A DNA stretch of 64,000 nt from Aralia elata. Lineage: Eukaryota > Streptophyta > Magnoliopsida > Apiales > Araliaceae. A program made the translations under genes and the position numbers. The notes beneath the pieces are model-generated. The model saw nothing but the letters and a program-made list of their open reading frames with translations, made no database searches and was not told the DNA's origin. Below, in pieces: positions 37,286-47,444 of this stretch. Each line of letters starts with the position of its first letter. The stretch's first letter is position 1. The stretch is from positions 3,348,001 to 3,412,000 of the forward strand of contig CM068382.1 in the NCBI GenBank assembly GCA_034770075.1. The letters are read 5' to 3'.

Positions 37286-40200
37286 GTGAAAAATTAGAAA
37301 CTTCAGATTCTACTCCAATGATGATTTTTCAACAAGAAATCCCTTCTGCAATTGGGGTAAAACTCAATGGCACCAATTACCGTCCTTTGGTCCAAAGTTC
37401 TTGAGATGCATATTGCTGCCCCGTGAAAAATATGGCTACATCTCTGGAACGAAGAGTGCACCCAAGGATTCAGATCCTACGCATGAAAAGTGGAGGGCTG
37501 AAAAATGCACTAGTAAAATCATGGCTCATCAATTCTATGGTCCCTGCTGCCCTCATGATGAACTTTATTCATTGTGAGACTGCTAAAGATGTTTTGGGAT
37601 ACTGTAAAGAAAACGTATCATGATGCTTCTGATGCTTCCCAGGTTTATGAGTTAATGAAGAAATCCTTCCAAATGCGTCAAGATGGCCGACCAGTGACCA
37701 TCTATTTCACAGAACTCAACTCCACCTTTATGGAGCTTGACTTTCGTCGTCCTAATGACATGGCAAATCCATTAGACTTTGCCAAATTGAAGAAGCGTAT
37801 CTCTGAAGAACGCGTCTATACATTTCTTGCTGGACTGGATCATAATCTTGATCAAGTATGTGGACGTATTCTGGCCACATCACCTCTTCCTGATATTGAT
37901 GAAGCTTTTTTCTATAGTTCGTAGAGAAGCACAACGCCAGGTCACCATGGCTGTCGAAACAACTTCAGAAGCTTCAGCCTTGGCAGTTAAAAGAGCTCAC
38001 CATTGGCCAACGACTTCTTCAACATCGTTAGAGAAAAAGTGTTCTCATTGCGATCGTAAAGGTCATGAGAAAGAAACTTGTTGGAAGATTATAGGCTATC
38101 CAGAATGGTACAAGTTGAAACAGGCTTGGCTGAACGCGAGGGAAAAAAATCCTCCCAAGCTAACTCAGCGTCTACTAAAACACCACAACCATCCCAAGTT
38201 TATTACAGTAAAGAATCGTCTCACGAAGATGACGATTGGTGCTGGTAAGGAGATGGAGGTCTTTACAAGTATTGTCCAAACTGCCGGAATTGCTATTCAT
38301 AGACGGAGTTACTGGTCACTGCCGGAATTGCTATTCATAGACGGAGTATTGTTCACTGCCGGAATTGCTATTCATAGACGGAGTACTGTTAACTGCCGGA
38401 ATTGCTATTCACAAACGGAGTTTTGTCCAATTGCCGATCGTTTTTCAAGCTGAGAAATAGGAGATTTCTATTTATCAGCTTGAGGGGGAGTGTTGGAAAT
38501 AATAATGGAGAATATTTTTCTTCACTTTATTCCCATATTCCTCCACCTTTTCCCTATATTATTCCTTATGTTTTATTCCATGTTTCCCACTCCATGTTTT
38601 CTTCCTTGTATTAGCTAACATGTTTCCTTATATTAAGGAACATGTTTTGTCTTAATTATTTCTTCCAATTGTATAAGTAGGTAACCTTGTAAGCTTTCTA
38701 AGTAATGAAAATATATGAAATGTAAGTTCAAGTGTCTCTTTCTAACAAAAACTGATGTACAACTCTCTAATTACATAGCTTGATTGTAGCCTTGATTGTA
38801 GTCCTAGATTGTAGCTCTTGATTGTAAAATCCTTATTATAAATAATATGATATGAAGAGAAGGATGTTAACCTCTCATTCACCAATTTCCTGTTTTTCTC
38901 TCAATTCTAGTATAGGTTTCTACAGTAAGATATAAGAGCTAATTCACAGTCAAGACCTATTTCTTTTTCTTTTAATGTCCGAGACACTATAATAATGGTA
39001 AGTTTCATTGCTTTTCAATAACGTGCAGCTATAACTCGCGAAAAATACAAACTGATAAATTTTCTCCATACGCATTCTCAATTTCTGTAAAGGCATACAG
39101 CACAAGTAGATAAAGATTCTATTAACCCATATTAGCACAACAGTAGGTCAAAAAACATAACAAAACAAGCTTGCTTCCAGGGCACAAAAATTCACAACCT
39201 ACCGTAAGTACAGAGGCCGGTACTGCTAGGACTGTAAGAGGAATATATGCAATAGCCCTGTAAAATGCCAGAATGTTAGAAGGTAAAAGCTGAAGGTGGA
39301 GAAGAAATTATGCTTTGAACATGATATTAGTTAACTGGCAGACTGGTACAAGTGCAAGCTTGCAATCATTGATTCTCATAATTTCAAACATAACCTGAAC
39401 TCTAAACACATGGAAAAGGAAGTACAAATAATAAAGCATATTTGTACTAAAGCATGTCGTAAACTCTACTGAACTATTTCCTCTCAGATTAAGTGGGTGC
39501 AACATTATATTTAGTTAATTATAATACCACAAAACCCCCAAAAGAAGGGCATAAAACCCGCCAAGATATTCATCAATATTCACAACTTCTAAAGTTTTAA
39601 GAAAAATAATAATTTGTTATACTCAATTCTGAGGTACAATCACATGAAGCTGAGAGTCATGGTTCTTTCTTCTTCTTCTTCTCTTTTTTTACTTTTTTCT
39701 TTGTAAGGAAGATGAGACCCATGTTCAAAGGATAGAATTTACTGCAATGCAAAACAGAGATATCAACTTTTTGCATCAAGGATGTCTTACAGTACAAGTG
39801 GACCCCAAGGTCCAAGATCCTGCTTAACCCATATAAGAAAACTTTTCAGAATCTGCACAAAAGAATTATTTCAGTATATGGTGATATAGTTCATGTAACT
39901 ATTGGTGTAAAGAAAAACAAAAAATATAGAATAAGAACCCACGACAGAAGGGAGAACCATAAACGACATATTTAAAGCATTATGAATAAAATATTTGGAA
40001 CAGTTCATTTTCTCTCCCGGTGCCCGCCAGCTCCCTGTGCCTATGAAACATAGAATGCTCTATCTTCGTCTGGCAAGTAACAGTTTTCTCTGGCGACACC
40101 ATAAATTTTTAACTTTTGTAGGTCCATAATTTTAGAGAAGAAACTAATAAGTTCCCAGGGAATGTGCTCTCCTGGCAACCAAAAAACTGTCTGTGTTGGT

Positions 40201-41407
40201 ATTAAGACTTTCCATGTACTCTTCTAGATCAAATAGTTCCTCCTACCCCCATCAAGTTTCCAGTTCTTCATACCCCTAAATAGTTAAATCTTGCCCAACA
40301 TCCACTAGTATCCTGAGCCAAACATCCTATGCTACCATCCAAATTGACTGGAAATCTGGGATTTAGATTTTAGTAGTTCACAAAACCTGAAGCAGCTATT
40401 TTCAATGTACATAGCTAAGGTAATTTTTTTCTCAAAAATTTGCAACTTCTTGTTACATGCTATTGTTCACATCAGTAAATTACTGATCAAGATTTTAATT
40501 TCTGTCTAATACCTCAATACGACATTGGATATGCACGTTTGATGTGTGTGCATAAGACTTAACTCTACGTTCAATAGTAATAACATTCATGACCATTTGG
40601 GGGGACCAATATGACCAAGTTCAATAGTCTTGGGTGGAGGATTGAGCTTTTTTTTGGACTCAATTTGGGTGGCTCATTACAAATGGTATCTGACTCTCAA
40701 AAGCTCATATCAGATCGGGTTGCCAGGGTGGGGGCACAAATGTAGTCGGTATTTACCCATAAAGGCTAGAGGTGCCGAAGGTGGGAACAGTAAGGCTACT
40801 GATAGAGAGGAAGTTCATGTGCTATGGGTATTAGATTGGGCCTAACGAGGACGTCAAGAATTGAAGTGGGGAAATCATTTTACCCCAGTTTCACATCAGA
40901 AGATTTCCCGTGTGGTTTTGATTAGTGAGTGTAACAGTCATGACCTAATGGTGACCCAAGTTGATTTACATGACCTAATGGTGACCCAAGTTGATGCTGT
41001 TCGTCGCGGATTGAGCTTTATTCTAGCCTCGGTTTGGGACGGGTTGTTACATTCTGGCCTTCCAGCAACCTAATAAACCAATCCTAAAGAACCAACTCCA
41101 ATACTTTATACTCTAAAAAATTAACAAAACCAGTACACTTTCCACCCAAAATAAAATATTGCACAAATTGCATTCCAAACCCTAGAATTCAAAGCCGACA
41201 ATTATTAATATCAGCATTAATCTTCATAAGGAAAAAGAACAAACATGATTCAGACATAAATTAAACAATAAAACCTGGCATTCATGAAAAAGAGAAGATA
41301 AGGAATACCTTTTCGACGGGAAGAAAAATGCAAGCGGAAACAATGGCCGCTAGGAGGAGAAGAAAGAGAAAGATGCGGAAAGTAGAGGCGGAAGTGAAGA
41401 CGGCCAT
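22488..41407 (-). CDS. TVP38/TMEM64-family (VTT/SNARE-associated) membrane protein
   Basis: Nine exons: 41309-41407, 39791-39852, 39203-39257, 29835-29933, 29499-29585, 26309-26425, 23698-23790, 23379-23409 and 22488-22657. They total 813 nt or 270 aa, the family's normal size, and all junctions are GT-AG and in phase. Hydrophobic FRIFLFLLLLAAIVSACIFL near the N terminus is a membrane anchor, then DLGPWGPLVL, AYIPLTVLAVPASVL, LGGGYLFGLPVGFVADSIGA, GATSAFLLGRTIGRSYV, IVLLLRLVPLLPFNMLNYLL, EYMLASWLGMMPITFALVYV and FVISVILLAYITKVAKA, the order of the VTT (DedA-like) domain. Such proteins act in endomembranes/Golgi as lipid-remodelling or trafficking factors (family knowledge). The start chosen is MAVFTSASTF; an in-frame acidic/basic stretch continues upstream (to 41509) without an ATG. 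Introns 3, 5 and 6 carry transposons, and the C terminus is altered by a 44-bp duplication. Confidence 0.9.
24171..25490 (+). mobile_element. Large solo LTR, SIRE/Maximus-like, in TVP38 intron 6
   Basis: A 1,320-bp block with TGATGATGAC at the left and TTTCATCA at the right (TGATGA/TCATCA ends), promoter-like TATATATATAATC near 24820 and a tail reading CGAACCACGTAAAAATCCC, common near the end of SIRE-type copia LTRs. No internal region. The flanks (AAAAG and GAAAA) are not an exact duplication, so the limits are tentative. Confidence 0.55.
27465..27690 (-). repeat. TRIM 3' LTR
   Basis: 226 bp, same sequence as 28551-28776; preceded in element orientation by the polypurine tract. Confidence 0.9.
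28350..28525 (-). repeat. CCGGCGA-type short repeats in the TRIM leader
   Basis: Reversed, this region repeats TTTTTCCGGCGACTTTT-like units many times just after the primer-binding site. The gag-only element at 36876-38747 has the same kind of repeat at the same place (37155-37215). Apparent ORFs here are repeat translations. Confidence 0.7.
28551..28776 (-). repeat. TRIM 5' LTR
   Basis: 226 bp, followed in element orientation by TGGTATCAGAGC. Confidence 0.9.
28856..28979 (-). pseudogene. Captured 5' fragment of a DUF3339 gene
   Basis: From an ATG at 28977-28979 the minus strand reads MADWGP, the invariant start of plant DUF3339 small membrane proteins. After a frame slip near 28963 it reads LIAVVLFVVLTLGLLFQLPG followed by RKRVVDFGSIQMSGAS, the family's membrane helix and following motif. 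It ends there; the second half of the roughly 70-aa protein is missing. The upstream sequence to about 29230 is pyrimidine-rich and leader-like, suggesting that promoter and 5' UTR were captured too. Confidence 0.75.
30184..30290. repeat. About 53-bp tandem duplication in TVP38 intron 3
   Basis: CATCTTCTCC(A/G)AC(C/T)AGCAACTAACTAGAAG...TTTCATCACTGA is present twice in succession. Confidence 0.8.
31389..31673. mobile_element. Stowaway MITE in TVP38 intron 3
   Basis: 285 bp flanked by TA; both ends read CTCCCTCCGTCCCAGGATAA inward, with the arms continuing AAAGT(C/T)CT. Confidence 0.9.
31727..31964 (+). repeat. copia 5' LTR
   Basis: 238 bp, TGTTAG...CTACA, followed by TGGTATCA. Confidence 0.9.
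32447..33433 (+). pseudogene. copia gag, frameshifted
   Basis: Starts at an ATG at 32447 (MASSSTVNSDYNG), reads FKLDGNNYLAWS, then shifts frame near 32590 and meets a stop near 32707. It resumes as MRSNYMFLETAYELWEAIAQ...IDFLAGLNYEYHQVRAQ (UBN2-type gag) to a stop at 33252. The CCHC knuckle CDYCGRPNHTRDTC lies in another frame at about 33268-33310. Confidence 0.85.
33590..34620 (+). pseudogene. copia protease/integrase region, degraded
   Basis: A protease-like IIDSGPSEHMTG stretch near 33592 is followed by stops. Integrase pieces follow: HRRLRHPSI and CEPCELAKR (zinc-binding region), then VIHTDVWG, SFIDCYSRTIWLY and TSCVKTPEQNGVVEQKN (catalytic core), with a stop at 34563. Protease and core frames are interrupted. 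Confidence 0.8.
34690..36779 (+). pseudogene. copia reverse transcriptase/RNase H, degraded
   Basis: After a linker (KLDPKSLRCVFIGYSPTQKG), the reverse transcriptase starts near 35340 and contains KNAFLHGHLEEEVYTKIPPD and LYGLKQSPKAWFDKFYKAM. The catalytic box reads YVED rather than YVDD. RNase H appears as SDANWASSIEDRRSTSGYCS and then, after a shift, RLFCDNEATISIANDP and KNQLADILTKDL. Several in-frame stops and shifts make it non-functional. Confidence 0.85.
36876..37132 (+). repeat. TR-GAG-like 5' LTR
   Basis: 257 bp; followed immediately by TGGTATCAGAGC. Confidence 0.9.
37283..38453 (+). pseudogene. gag of the gag-only element, frameshifted
   Basis: Starts at an ATG at 37283 (MGEKLETSDSTPMM) and reads GVKLNGTNY before an early stop. 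Overlapping frames then give AHQFYGPCCPHDEL-like and DTVKKTYHDASDASQVYELM, FTELNSTFMELDFRRPN, FLAGLDHNLDQV and the CCHC knuckle CSHCDRKGHEKETC, followed by IIGYPEWYK. At least two frame changes are needed to join these, so this copy does not make full-length Gag. Confidence 0.8.
38282..38436. repeat. About 38-bp tandem repeat, four copies
   Basis: The unit CCGGAATTGCTATTCATAGA followed by CGGAGT and a variable 11-12 bp recurs four times downstream of the gag knuckle. It is an expansion inside the non-autonomous element, not a CRISPR array: spacers are similar and only 11-12 bp. Confidence 0.85.
38491..38747 (+). repeat. TR-GAG-like 3' LTR
   Basis: 257 bp, preceded by CTTGAGGGGGAG. Confidence 0.9.
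40580..41075. repeat. Unclassified, probably transposon-derived stretch in TVP38 intron 1
   Basis: GC-richer than its surroundings, with a 30-bp direct repeat (CATGACCTAATGGTGACCCA... at about 40941-40997) and phrases such as GATTGAGCTTT and GGACTCAATTTGGG/GGTTTGGGACGGG repeated near both ends. Termini and class could not be fixed. Confidence 0.3.
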
Positions 41408-41951
41408 TGACGAAAATAGCCTCCTTCGCCAAGGCCGACGATGACTATCCTCCTCTTCGTCATCGTCGAAGTCTGGCTTCAACGACGACGATCTTGCTCT
41501 CAATCCCACTGGATTCGCCAGATTTTAGCTAATACCAAACTCAAAATTTGCCAAATCACTACCAAATTAACTCTGAAGAGAGTGTATAATGTTCAAATAA
41601 CTAAATATGATTACGTGTATATACATACAAATATGGGATATGTATACAAATCTGTGTACTGTGAAGTTATGAAAGTGATGAACTTTTGTGAAACTGGTGC
41701 GATTCAATATCATGGTGGTCGCCTATCTCCATGTCGAAAGGTATTTTGCTTTTACGTCTTGTTTGGATTTATAAATTGTATATATATATACTCTTCCATT
41801 TTCTCTCTCCAATGATGGGCCTACATACATTTTAAGTGGAAATTTATGTTGCACTTTTTTATTTCTAAATTCTAATCGACTAATTTGATTGCATTGGGAA
41901 AAACAAAAAAAAAAGAAAAAAGAAAGGTAATACTAAGAATAAATCAAACAA

Positions 41952-41985
<34 letters not shown>

Positions 41986-42187
41986 GGGAACGAATCAAGA
42001 GTATACCCTCTTATCTGATATATCAAGTATACTTCTTTTAGCGACAGAACGGGTGACGCTTTGGTCCGTCGCTAAAAGCTATAGCAACGAACCGGACCTG
42101 AAGACGGATCAAAGCGTCGCCCGGTCCATCGTTAAAAGAGGTATGTTTGATATGTCAAATAAGGAGATATACTATTGATCCGTTCCC
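41986..42187. mobile_element. Near-palindromic foldback MITE inserted in a TA microsatellite
   Basis: 202 bp beginning GGGAACGAATCAAGAGTATA and, reversed, GGGAACGGATCAATAGTATA. The two arms pair over about 95 bp, including TCTTTTAGCGACAGAACGGG against TCTTTTAACGATGGACCGGG and a GACGCTTTG core. Dinucleotide repeats lie directly on both sides. No coding. Confidence 0.8.
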
Positions 42188-43561
42188 ATATATATATATA
42201 TATATATATATATAAGATTTTTACCAATTTAATGAAGTACACTTTGCTCATTCCTCAAAAATTGTCCACGGAAATGAAAAACACCATAATAGTAATTAGT
42301 ACATAGATAGTTTATATTATTCATAAATTTTAAATTTACAAATATCACAAGTTTATAGAATTTTTTGCTCATAAAAATAGCACCATTATTTTAATTTTTT
42401 TCTTTATTTTATGTTTGTTTAGCCTCAACTCATCGCATTTGTGTCATGCCAACAAGGGAACAATTGAACCCCAAAAAAAAAAATGTGAAACTCAATTTTT
42501 TTTGTGACTTATTATCTAGTTTTAACTGGGCTACTGAACGAGTTTGGGGTATTTGGTTGGCCTAGTGTTGAACTTTTCCAATAGGTTCATAAGAGGTCAA
42601 GAGTCTTGAAAGGGAAATCTTTTACATACACTTTGGCCCATTCCGAAACGTAAAACCCCTGAAAAAGAGTGAATAACTTGAAATCAATGTGATAGTATTG
42701 ATATCATTAATATCAAAAAGTCCATTCAAACGTAGACAACCATTCCCAATAGCCCGATTCATCTCAAGCTAAGGACTCTGGCCATAGCAATTTTTTCGGC
42801 CCAATGGGCTCATTAAAATAGTTAAACTCAGCCAGCATAAGCTATTTTTAGCTAAAAATAAATATACAATGGACCTTAAACGTAAGATTCATTAAGAATT
42901 TAATATGATATGATATCTCACATGGGACGTGTGGGTGACACCGTGGCACGGCGTATTTGACTAATCTGACAAGAATTAACACTTGTGTTTCGTAGATGTA
43001 ATTGTAATTAAAACACTTTTTCCTCCCTATAACAGTTTTTTTAAACTAAAAGATTATCGATTCTCTCCCTATAACATCTTTTTAACTAAAAGATAGTCGA
43101 ATTTAGGATAAAAAAAATACGATAAATAAACTAAAGAGTTTAGAAGAGGATGTGTTGCATTGGCATTGGGTGTGTTATCATCCGTCAGACAAACGTAATT
43201 TTCAACTTGAAAGTCAAAAATAGCTTGCTTTCTCTCCAAAAAAAAATAAAAAATTGGAAGATACAAATTTACAATGTAATTAAATGTCATTACAAATAAA
43301 GCAAAAAATAAAACCGGAGAAGATATATATTGGGTCCAATTTATTATACTACTTGCGTGAGCTCTAAATGAGTATCCAAGTTTAAGCAGGGAATCGATTA
43401 TGATGAAAGCAGGGGAATTTATGGACCACAAATAGAACCAAGGACAAACTTTAAAGTCCTAAGAGGTTCAGTCAATATGTGACCACTGACCAGTGGCTGG
43501 TCAAGTTTTGGGTGGGGTGTGGTCCAGGTCCTAGCAACAAACCCCTGTGGCCTGTAGTCTA

Positions 43562-43588
43562 TGGCTATGGCTATGGCTATGGCTATGG
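43562..43588. repeat. TATGGC hexanucleotide microsatellite
   Basis: CTATGG units repeated about five times in a row. Confidence 0.8.
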
Positions 43589-45814
43589 GCCTATGGCCAA
43601 ATGATGAACTTTATGTAATTTTCATGTACCTCTGTCACTAGGTTGTCAAGAATTGCATTAATTCTTTCACAACTATATATCTGATTCTTAAAATCGTCTC
43701 CTTTTCTTTTTCTTTTTTCTTTTTTAAATTCTATTTTATGTCCCTTTTTTCTTTTTTGGCCTTTTTTAAGATTCTTGATATTGAACAAATTGCTACATTT
43801 TTTTGGTACGGAAGGTTATTCTGATCCAAAGTATTTCAAAAAGATCAATTTTGATGGAATCGTGAGGATCACCCTTGTCATGGATATCAATTTAGTCGGT
43901 AGCTCATGCGGTGTCACAGCATGAAACAAAAAATGTCTTAATCACATATTTCTTTTTTTTTTATTTCTTTTTGGTAATTTTATATTATGTTTTTAGTAGG
44001 TTTGGTCTCAAAGTTAGCATTATAGTTTTGAGATAAATATGTCGATTTTTCAATTGATTTGATGTTGTGACAAAAATGTCTATGAAATATTAATTATTTA
44101 TAAGATATAATAATATTGTATCTAATCAACTTAAAAGGTTAGAATGAATATAGCATAACTTGCCGACTTAATGAGAAAAATGTTTGAATCAATGGTGGAC
44201 ATTTCACATTTATATCTATATTATAAAGTGAGATATTTTTTTTTTTGAAAATTAATTTCGATACCTCAGTTTAGAGCTCTGTCTCAACTTTGAGATATCA
44301 ATTAACTCCAAAACACTGCGTTATTTTTCACTAAAAACTCTCTAACAGCACTGGCCCTAGGCTAAAACTCAAGGTGTTCGGACTTTAAACCCACTAAAAT
44401 TGACAAATTTTTAGGACCTCAAGAGATATTTGTGTTATGTATATATATCCAAACAAAAGAGCTCAACTCACATCAGTTTAAATTTAAAGGCCCACAAAAA
44501 AATTACCCAATAAAATAGGCCAAATCTTAATAGCAATTCGCAAAAGGCCTATTTTTATTGTTGTCGTTTTAAGTCTTTAAAAATTTAGAACCGACCCTAC
44601 TCTCCGATCATTGTGTTAAAAATATTCCTTTCTAAATGCTTGCAAACCTTAATGAGTTACAGACTTACAGTCTAATAACCCACATTTTATTCAAGCACGT
44701 ACAACTTCTTTTTTATGGTGTTCGACTGCAATGGAAGGGACTTTTTAGAAGAGGAAGAAACAATCGTATACAATATGCTATTTCTTTCTTCTCTTTCCTA
44801 CAGATAATCGAGATTAGTCAATCATTATAATTAGAATCTCATTTACATTCAATTCTGCATATTTTAATGTTTATCGACGCATTCTTTTGATGTTCGTGTA
44901 TTTTTATTTCAAATTTTAATCATAAAATTAATTTTGGTCACATGGTGTGCGCAAATACTAGTGACTTAAATGTTAATGGATACGGCTGTGTAATCTTATT
45001 ATGACTCATTGTGCAATAATTACATTTTGCCAAACTGCAGTAAGCATGTAGTAGGCGTAGGACTTTATATAGATTGGTGCATATTGCAAATAAAAGTGCT
45101 GGTAATAGTAATACTAGTACCGGTGGTATCAATTCATTGACAATCTCTTTTCTATAAAGAAAAAAGGGTGATGCAATACACATCTAGCCCAATAATGAAA
45201 AATTTCCCATGATCTTATCTCCCAATTCTTCACCCAAATGATTGTGAATGATCTTATATTATATTCTTCGAGAATTAAAAAGGTGATGGAATGTCTATAC
45301 GATAATGGAAACTTTTGGATATTGATCCAAATCAAAATCATCATGCAGTTAAATTCTAATTTTAGCAACCAGAAGTTTCATCATGAAGAGACAGTTGATG
45401 TGAGCTAGTTACTTCCAACTGGAATTTTTATATTAAATTTGGATCGATTACTGTAATGTGTTGCGACAAATTTATGTCGAGAAACCTATCAATACATAAG
45501 ATTGGATAAAATTATAAATTGTCAATCAAAAAGTCGACATAAAAATTCGCAATATATATTTACTTGTTTCCATTAATATAATCACACATATTAAGAATTC
45601 TCATTAATACTAATGTTGGGTAATTAATGTTGGTTTGAAACTCCATTACTATCCATGCACTAATTAATTACTCCTCTCTCTCTCTCAATTACTCTATCTT
45701 AATGAGATTTTTAAGGGGCAAAACAGGAAATGATTACAAATTTTCTCCTAAATATATGTAAAACGTCTTTATATTGTGGGAAAAAAATTCTTCTAAAACA
45801 TCATACAAGTATAT

Positions 45815-46230
45815 AACAAGTCAAGAGAAGATATTATCTAAATTAATTTGGTTGATCATTTCAAGGGAAATTTGGACATTAACTTATAATTCTCCGATAC
45901 AAATTACATAATTATAATAATACATGTTAAAATTCAATGAATATAATTATAATTTAATATATATATATATATATACACACACAGTGTATACACACACACA
46001 TGCATGAATCTCACAATAAAGTAAAAAAAAAAGTCATATAACAAGCTAAGAGGAGATTTTATCCAAATTAATTTGGTTGATTATTTCAAAGGTAATTTAA
46101 ACATCAACTTGTAATTCTCAAATACAAATTACATAATTATAATAATACATGTTAAAATTCAATAAATATAATTATAATTTGATATATATACATGCATGAA
46201 TCTTACAATTAAGTAAAAGAAAAATCATAA
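45815..46230. repeat. About 200-bp tandem duplication
   Basis: ATAACAAG(T/C)..AGAGAAGAT, TTAATTTGGTTGAT(C/T)ATTTC, ACAAATTACATAATTATAAT and ACATGCATGAATCT(C/T)ACAAT occur in the same order at about 45815-46035 and 46036-46230 with scattered substitutions. Confidence 0.75.
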
Positions 46231-47282
46231 AAAATATTAATGTCATATATATATAGTAATCTACAAAAAGAATTTATAATTGAATTATTTTGATAAATAA
46301 AAAATATATTAAAAAATAACTCTTGTTTTGCACGGGTTTAAAGTTTGTATATATAATAGAAAGGAGGGAGTATCATTTTCCATTTGGATTCTAGATTTGA
46401 TTATATATCATTTCTATCATTTCTTTTCCCACTAAGTTCCAATTTATATCCTAGGTTGCTTCTAACCATATCATCTATGACTTTGAAAAAAGGTTCAAAA
46501 TTTGTCTTGTAAGTTGTTTAAACTGTTTCATTTCCTTTAGACAATATGCCTAAATTCTGTTCATTTCCATTATGTTGTAAACAAAATCACGAGTATCCCG
46601 CCATTATAAAGTTTGTTCTTACATTTTTAAAGATTACACTATCCATCTAATTTATTTAATGACAAAAATGAAATTGACTTTCATAAGCTATGACATGAGA
46701 TAAGGTTTGTAAGCAATGGCTTTGAAATTAAGAAGCTGAATTACGACCTATGTGAGAATTTATGCGATACGATAGAATAAATTAAGGTGAATTCATTTTT
46801 AATTTTTACCTATTACGTGTATGTATATAATCCGTAATTATAATTTGACTAAAAACTTTTGCAATAAATAACAAGTCTTTTTAAGTTTCAACTATCTATA
46901 ACGCTTTTTATTACTATATTATTTGGATTAGGTCGAGTCTCATATGTAAACGTAAAGTAAAAAAGGCAAGAAAATTCAAATACACGCATGTCCAATTTTC
47001 ATATCCACATAAATTTTTTTGAAAAAAATGATGTAATTTTAGACTGTATATTGTACCTGACTTTTATAGTTTTTGAGATTTTCTTAAGGATCATAAATCA
47101 TAATTCTGAACAAAATAGCAATGTCGAGTCCGAAATTATCATGCAATGATTTTTTAAAAAAAAATATTAATTAATATAATAAAAAATTATAATAACTATG
47201 ATATAACTTTGATTTTTACAGTAACCACATTTCCTAATACTTTCACTGCCTAAGACAACTATAATACATTTATACATTTAAA

Positions 47283-47320
47283 AGAAGAAGAAGAAGAAGA
47301 AGAAGAAGAAGAAGAAGAAT
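47283..47320. repeat. GAA trinucleotide microsatellite
   Basis: About twelve AAG/GAA units. Confidence 0.85.
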
Positions 47321-47444
47321 CATCTTTTTTTCACTTGTATTTTTTACTCAGAACTGATGCACTAGTCTTTGATTCTTATGAAATAGAAACGTTGGGCCCA
47401 TAACAGATTGGTGGACCTGTTTGCCGACGACACCTGGTCAATGT

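Larger units (their letters stand above)
36876..38747 (+). mobile_element. Gag-only LTR element (TR-GAG-like), nested in the copia 3' LTR
   Basis: 1,872 bp with 257-bp LTRs (36876-37132 and 38491-38747) that differ at only about two positions, starting TGTTGGAAAT and ending TTCTAACA. An exact 5-bp duplication AAAAC flanks it (36871-36875 and 38748-38752). Primer-binding site TGGTATCAGAGC at 37133-37144; polypurine tract CTTGAGGGGGAG ending at 38490. The only coding content is gag; there is no integrase or reverse transcriptase. It must have moved with enzymes supplied in trans. Confidence 0.92.
31727..38924 (+). mobile_element. Ty1/copia retrotransposon, defective, with nested gag-only element
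   Basis: LTRs 31727-31964 (238 bp) and 36816-38924 (split by the nested element), starting TGTTAGAAT and ending TTTCTACA. A perfect 5-bp duplication GTAAG flanks it (31722-31726 and 38925-38929). The primer-binding site TGGTATCA starts at 31965 and the polypurine tract CTTGAGGAGGAG ends at 36815. Without the nested 1,877 bp the element is about 5.3 kb, normal for copia. The LTRs differ by a few substitutions and an 8-bp or so indel. It sits in TVP38 intron 3, opposite to the gene's direction. Confidence 0.93.
36816..38924 (+). repeat. copia 3' LTR, split by a nested element
   Basis: Left piece 36816-36875, right piece 38753-38924. Joined across the insertion they correspond to the 5' LTR; the point of insertion is in AAAACTGATGTAC. 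Confidence 0.9.

Noticed and set aside
38282..38436. CRISPR-like array
   Set aside because: Spacers are 11-12 bp and similar to one another, and the array sits inside a plant LTR element; it is a simple tandem repeat.
40630..41073. Two plus-strand ORFs in TVP38 intron 1
   Set aside because: They lie in a repeat-like stretch, contain an internal direct repeat and match no protein pattern.
41408..41509. N-terminal extension of the TVP38-like protein (GLRARSSSLKPDFDDDEEE)
   Set aside because: In frame and protein-like, but it starts at GTG with an upstream stop and no ATG; kept out of the CDS though a non-AUG start or a missed exon is possible.
41441..41815. 124-aa plus-strand ORF opposite the TVP38 first exon
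   Set aside because: Antisense shadow plus AT-rich sequence, no family features.
46355..46380. GGAGGGAGTA as the end of another Stowaway element
   Set aside because: No matching opposite end was found within 1 kb, so only a possible orphan terminus.
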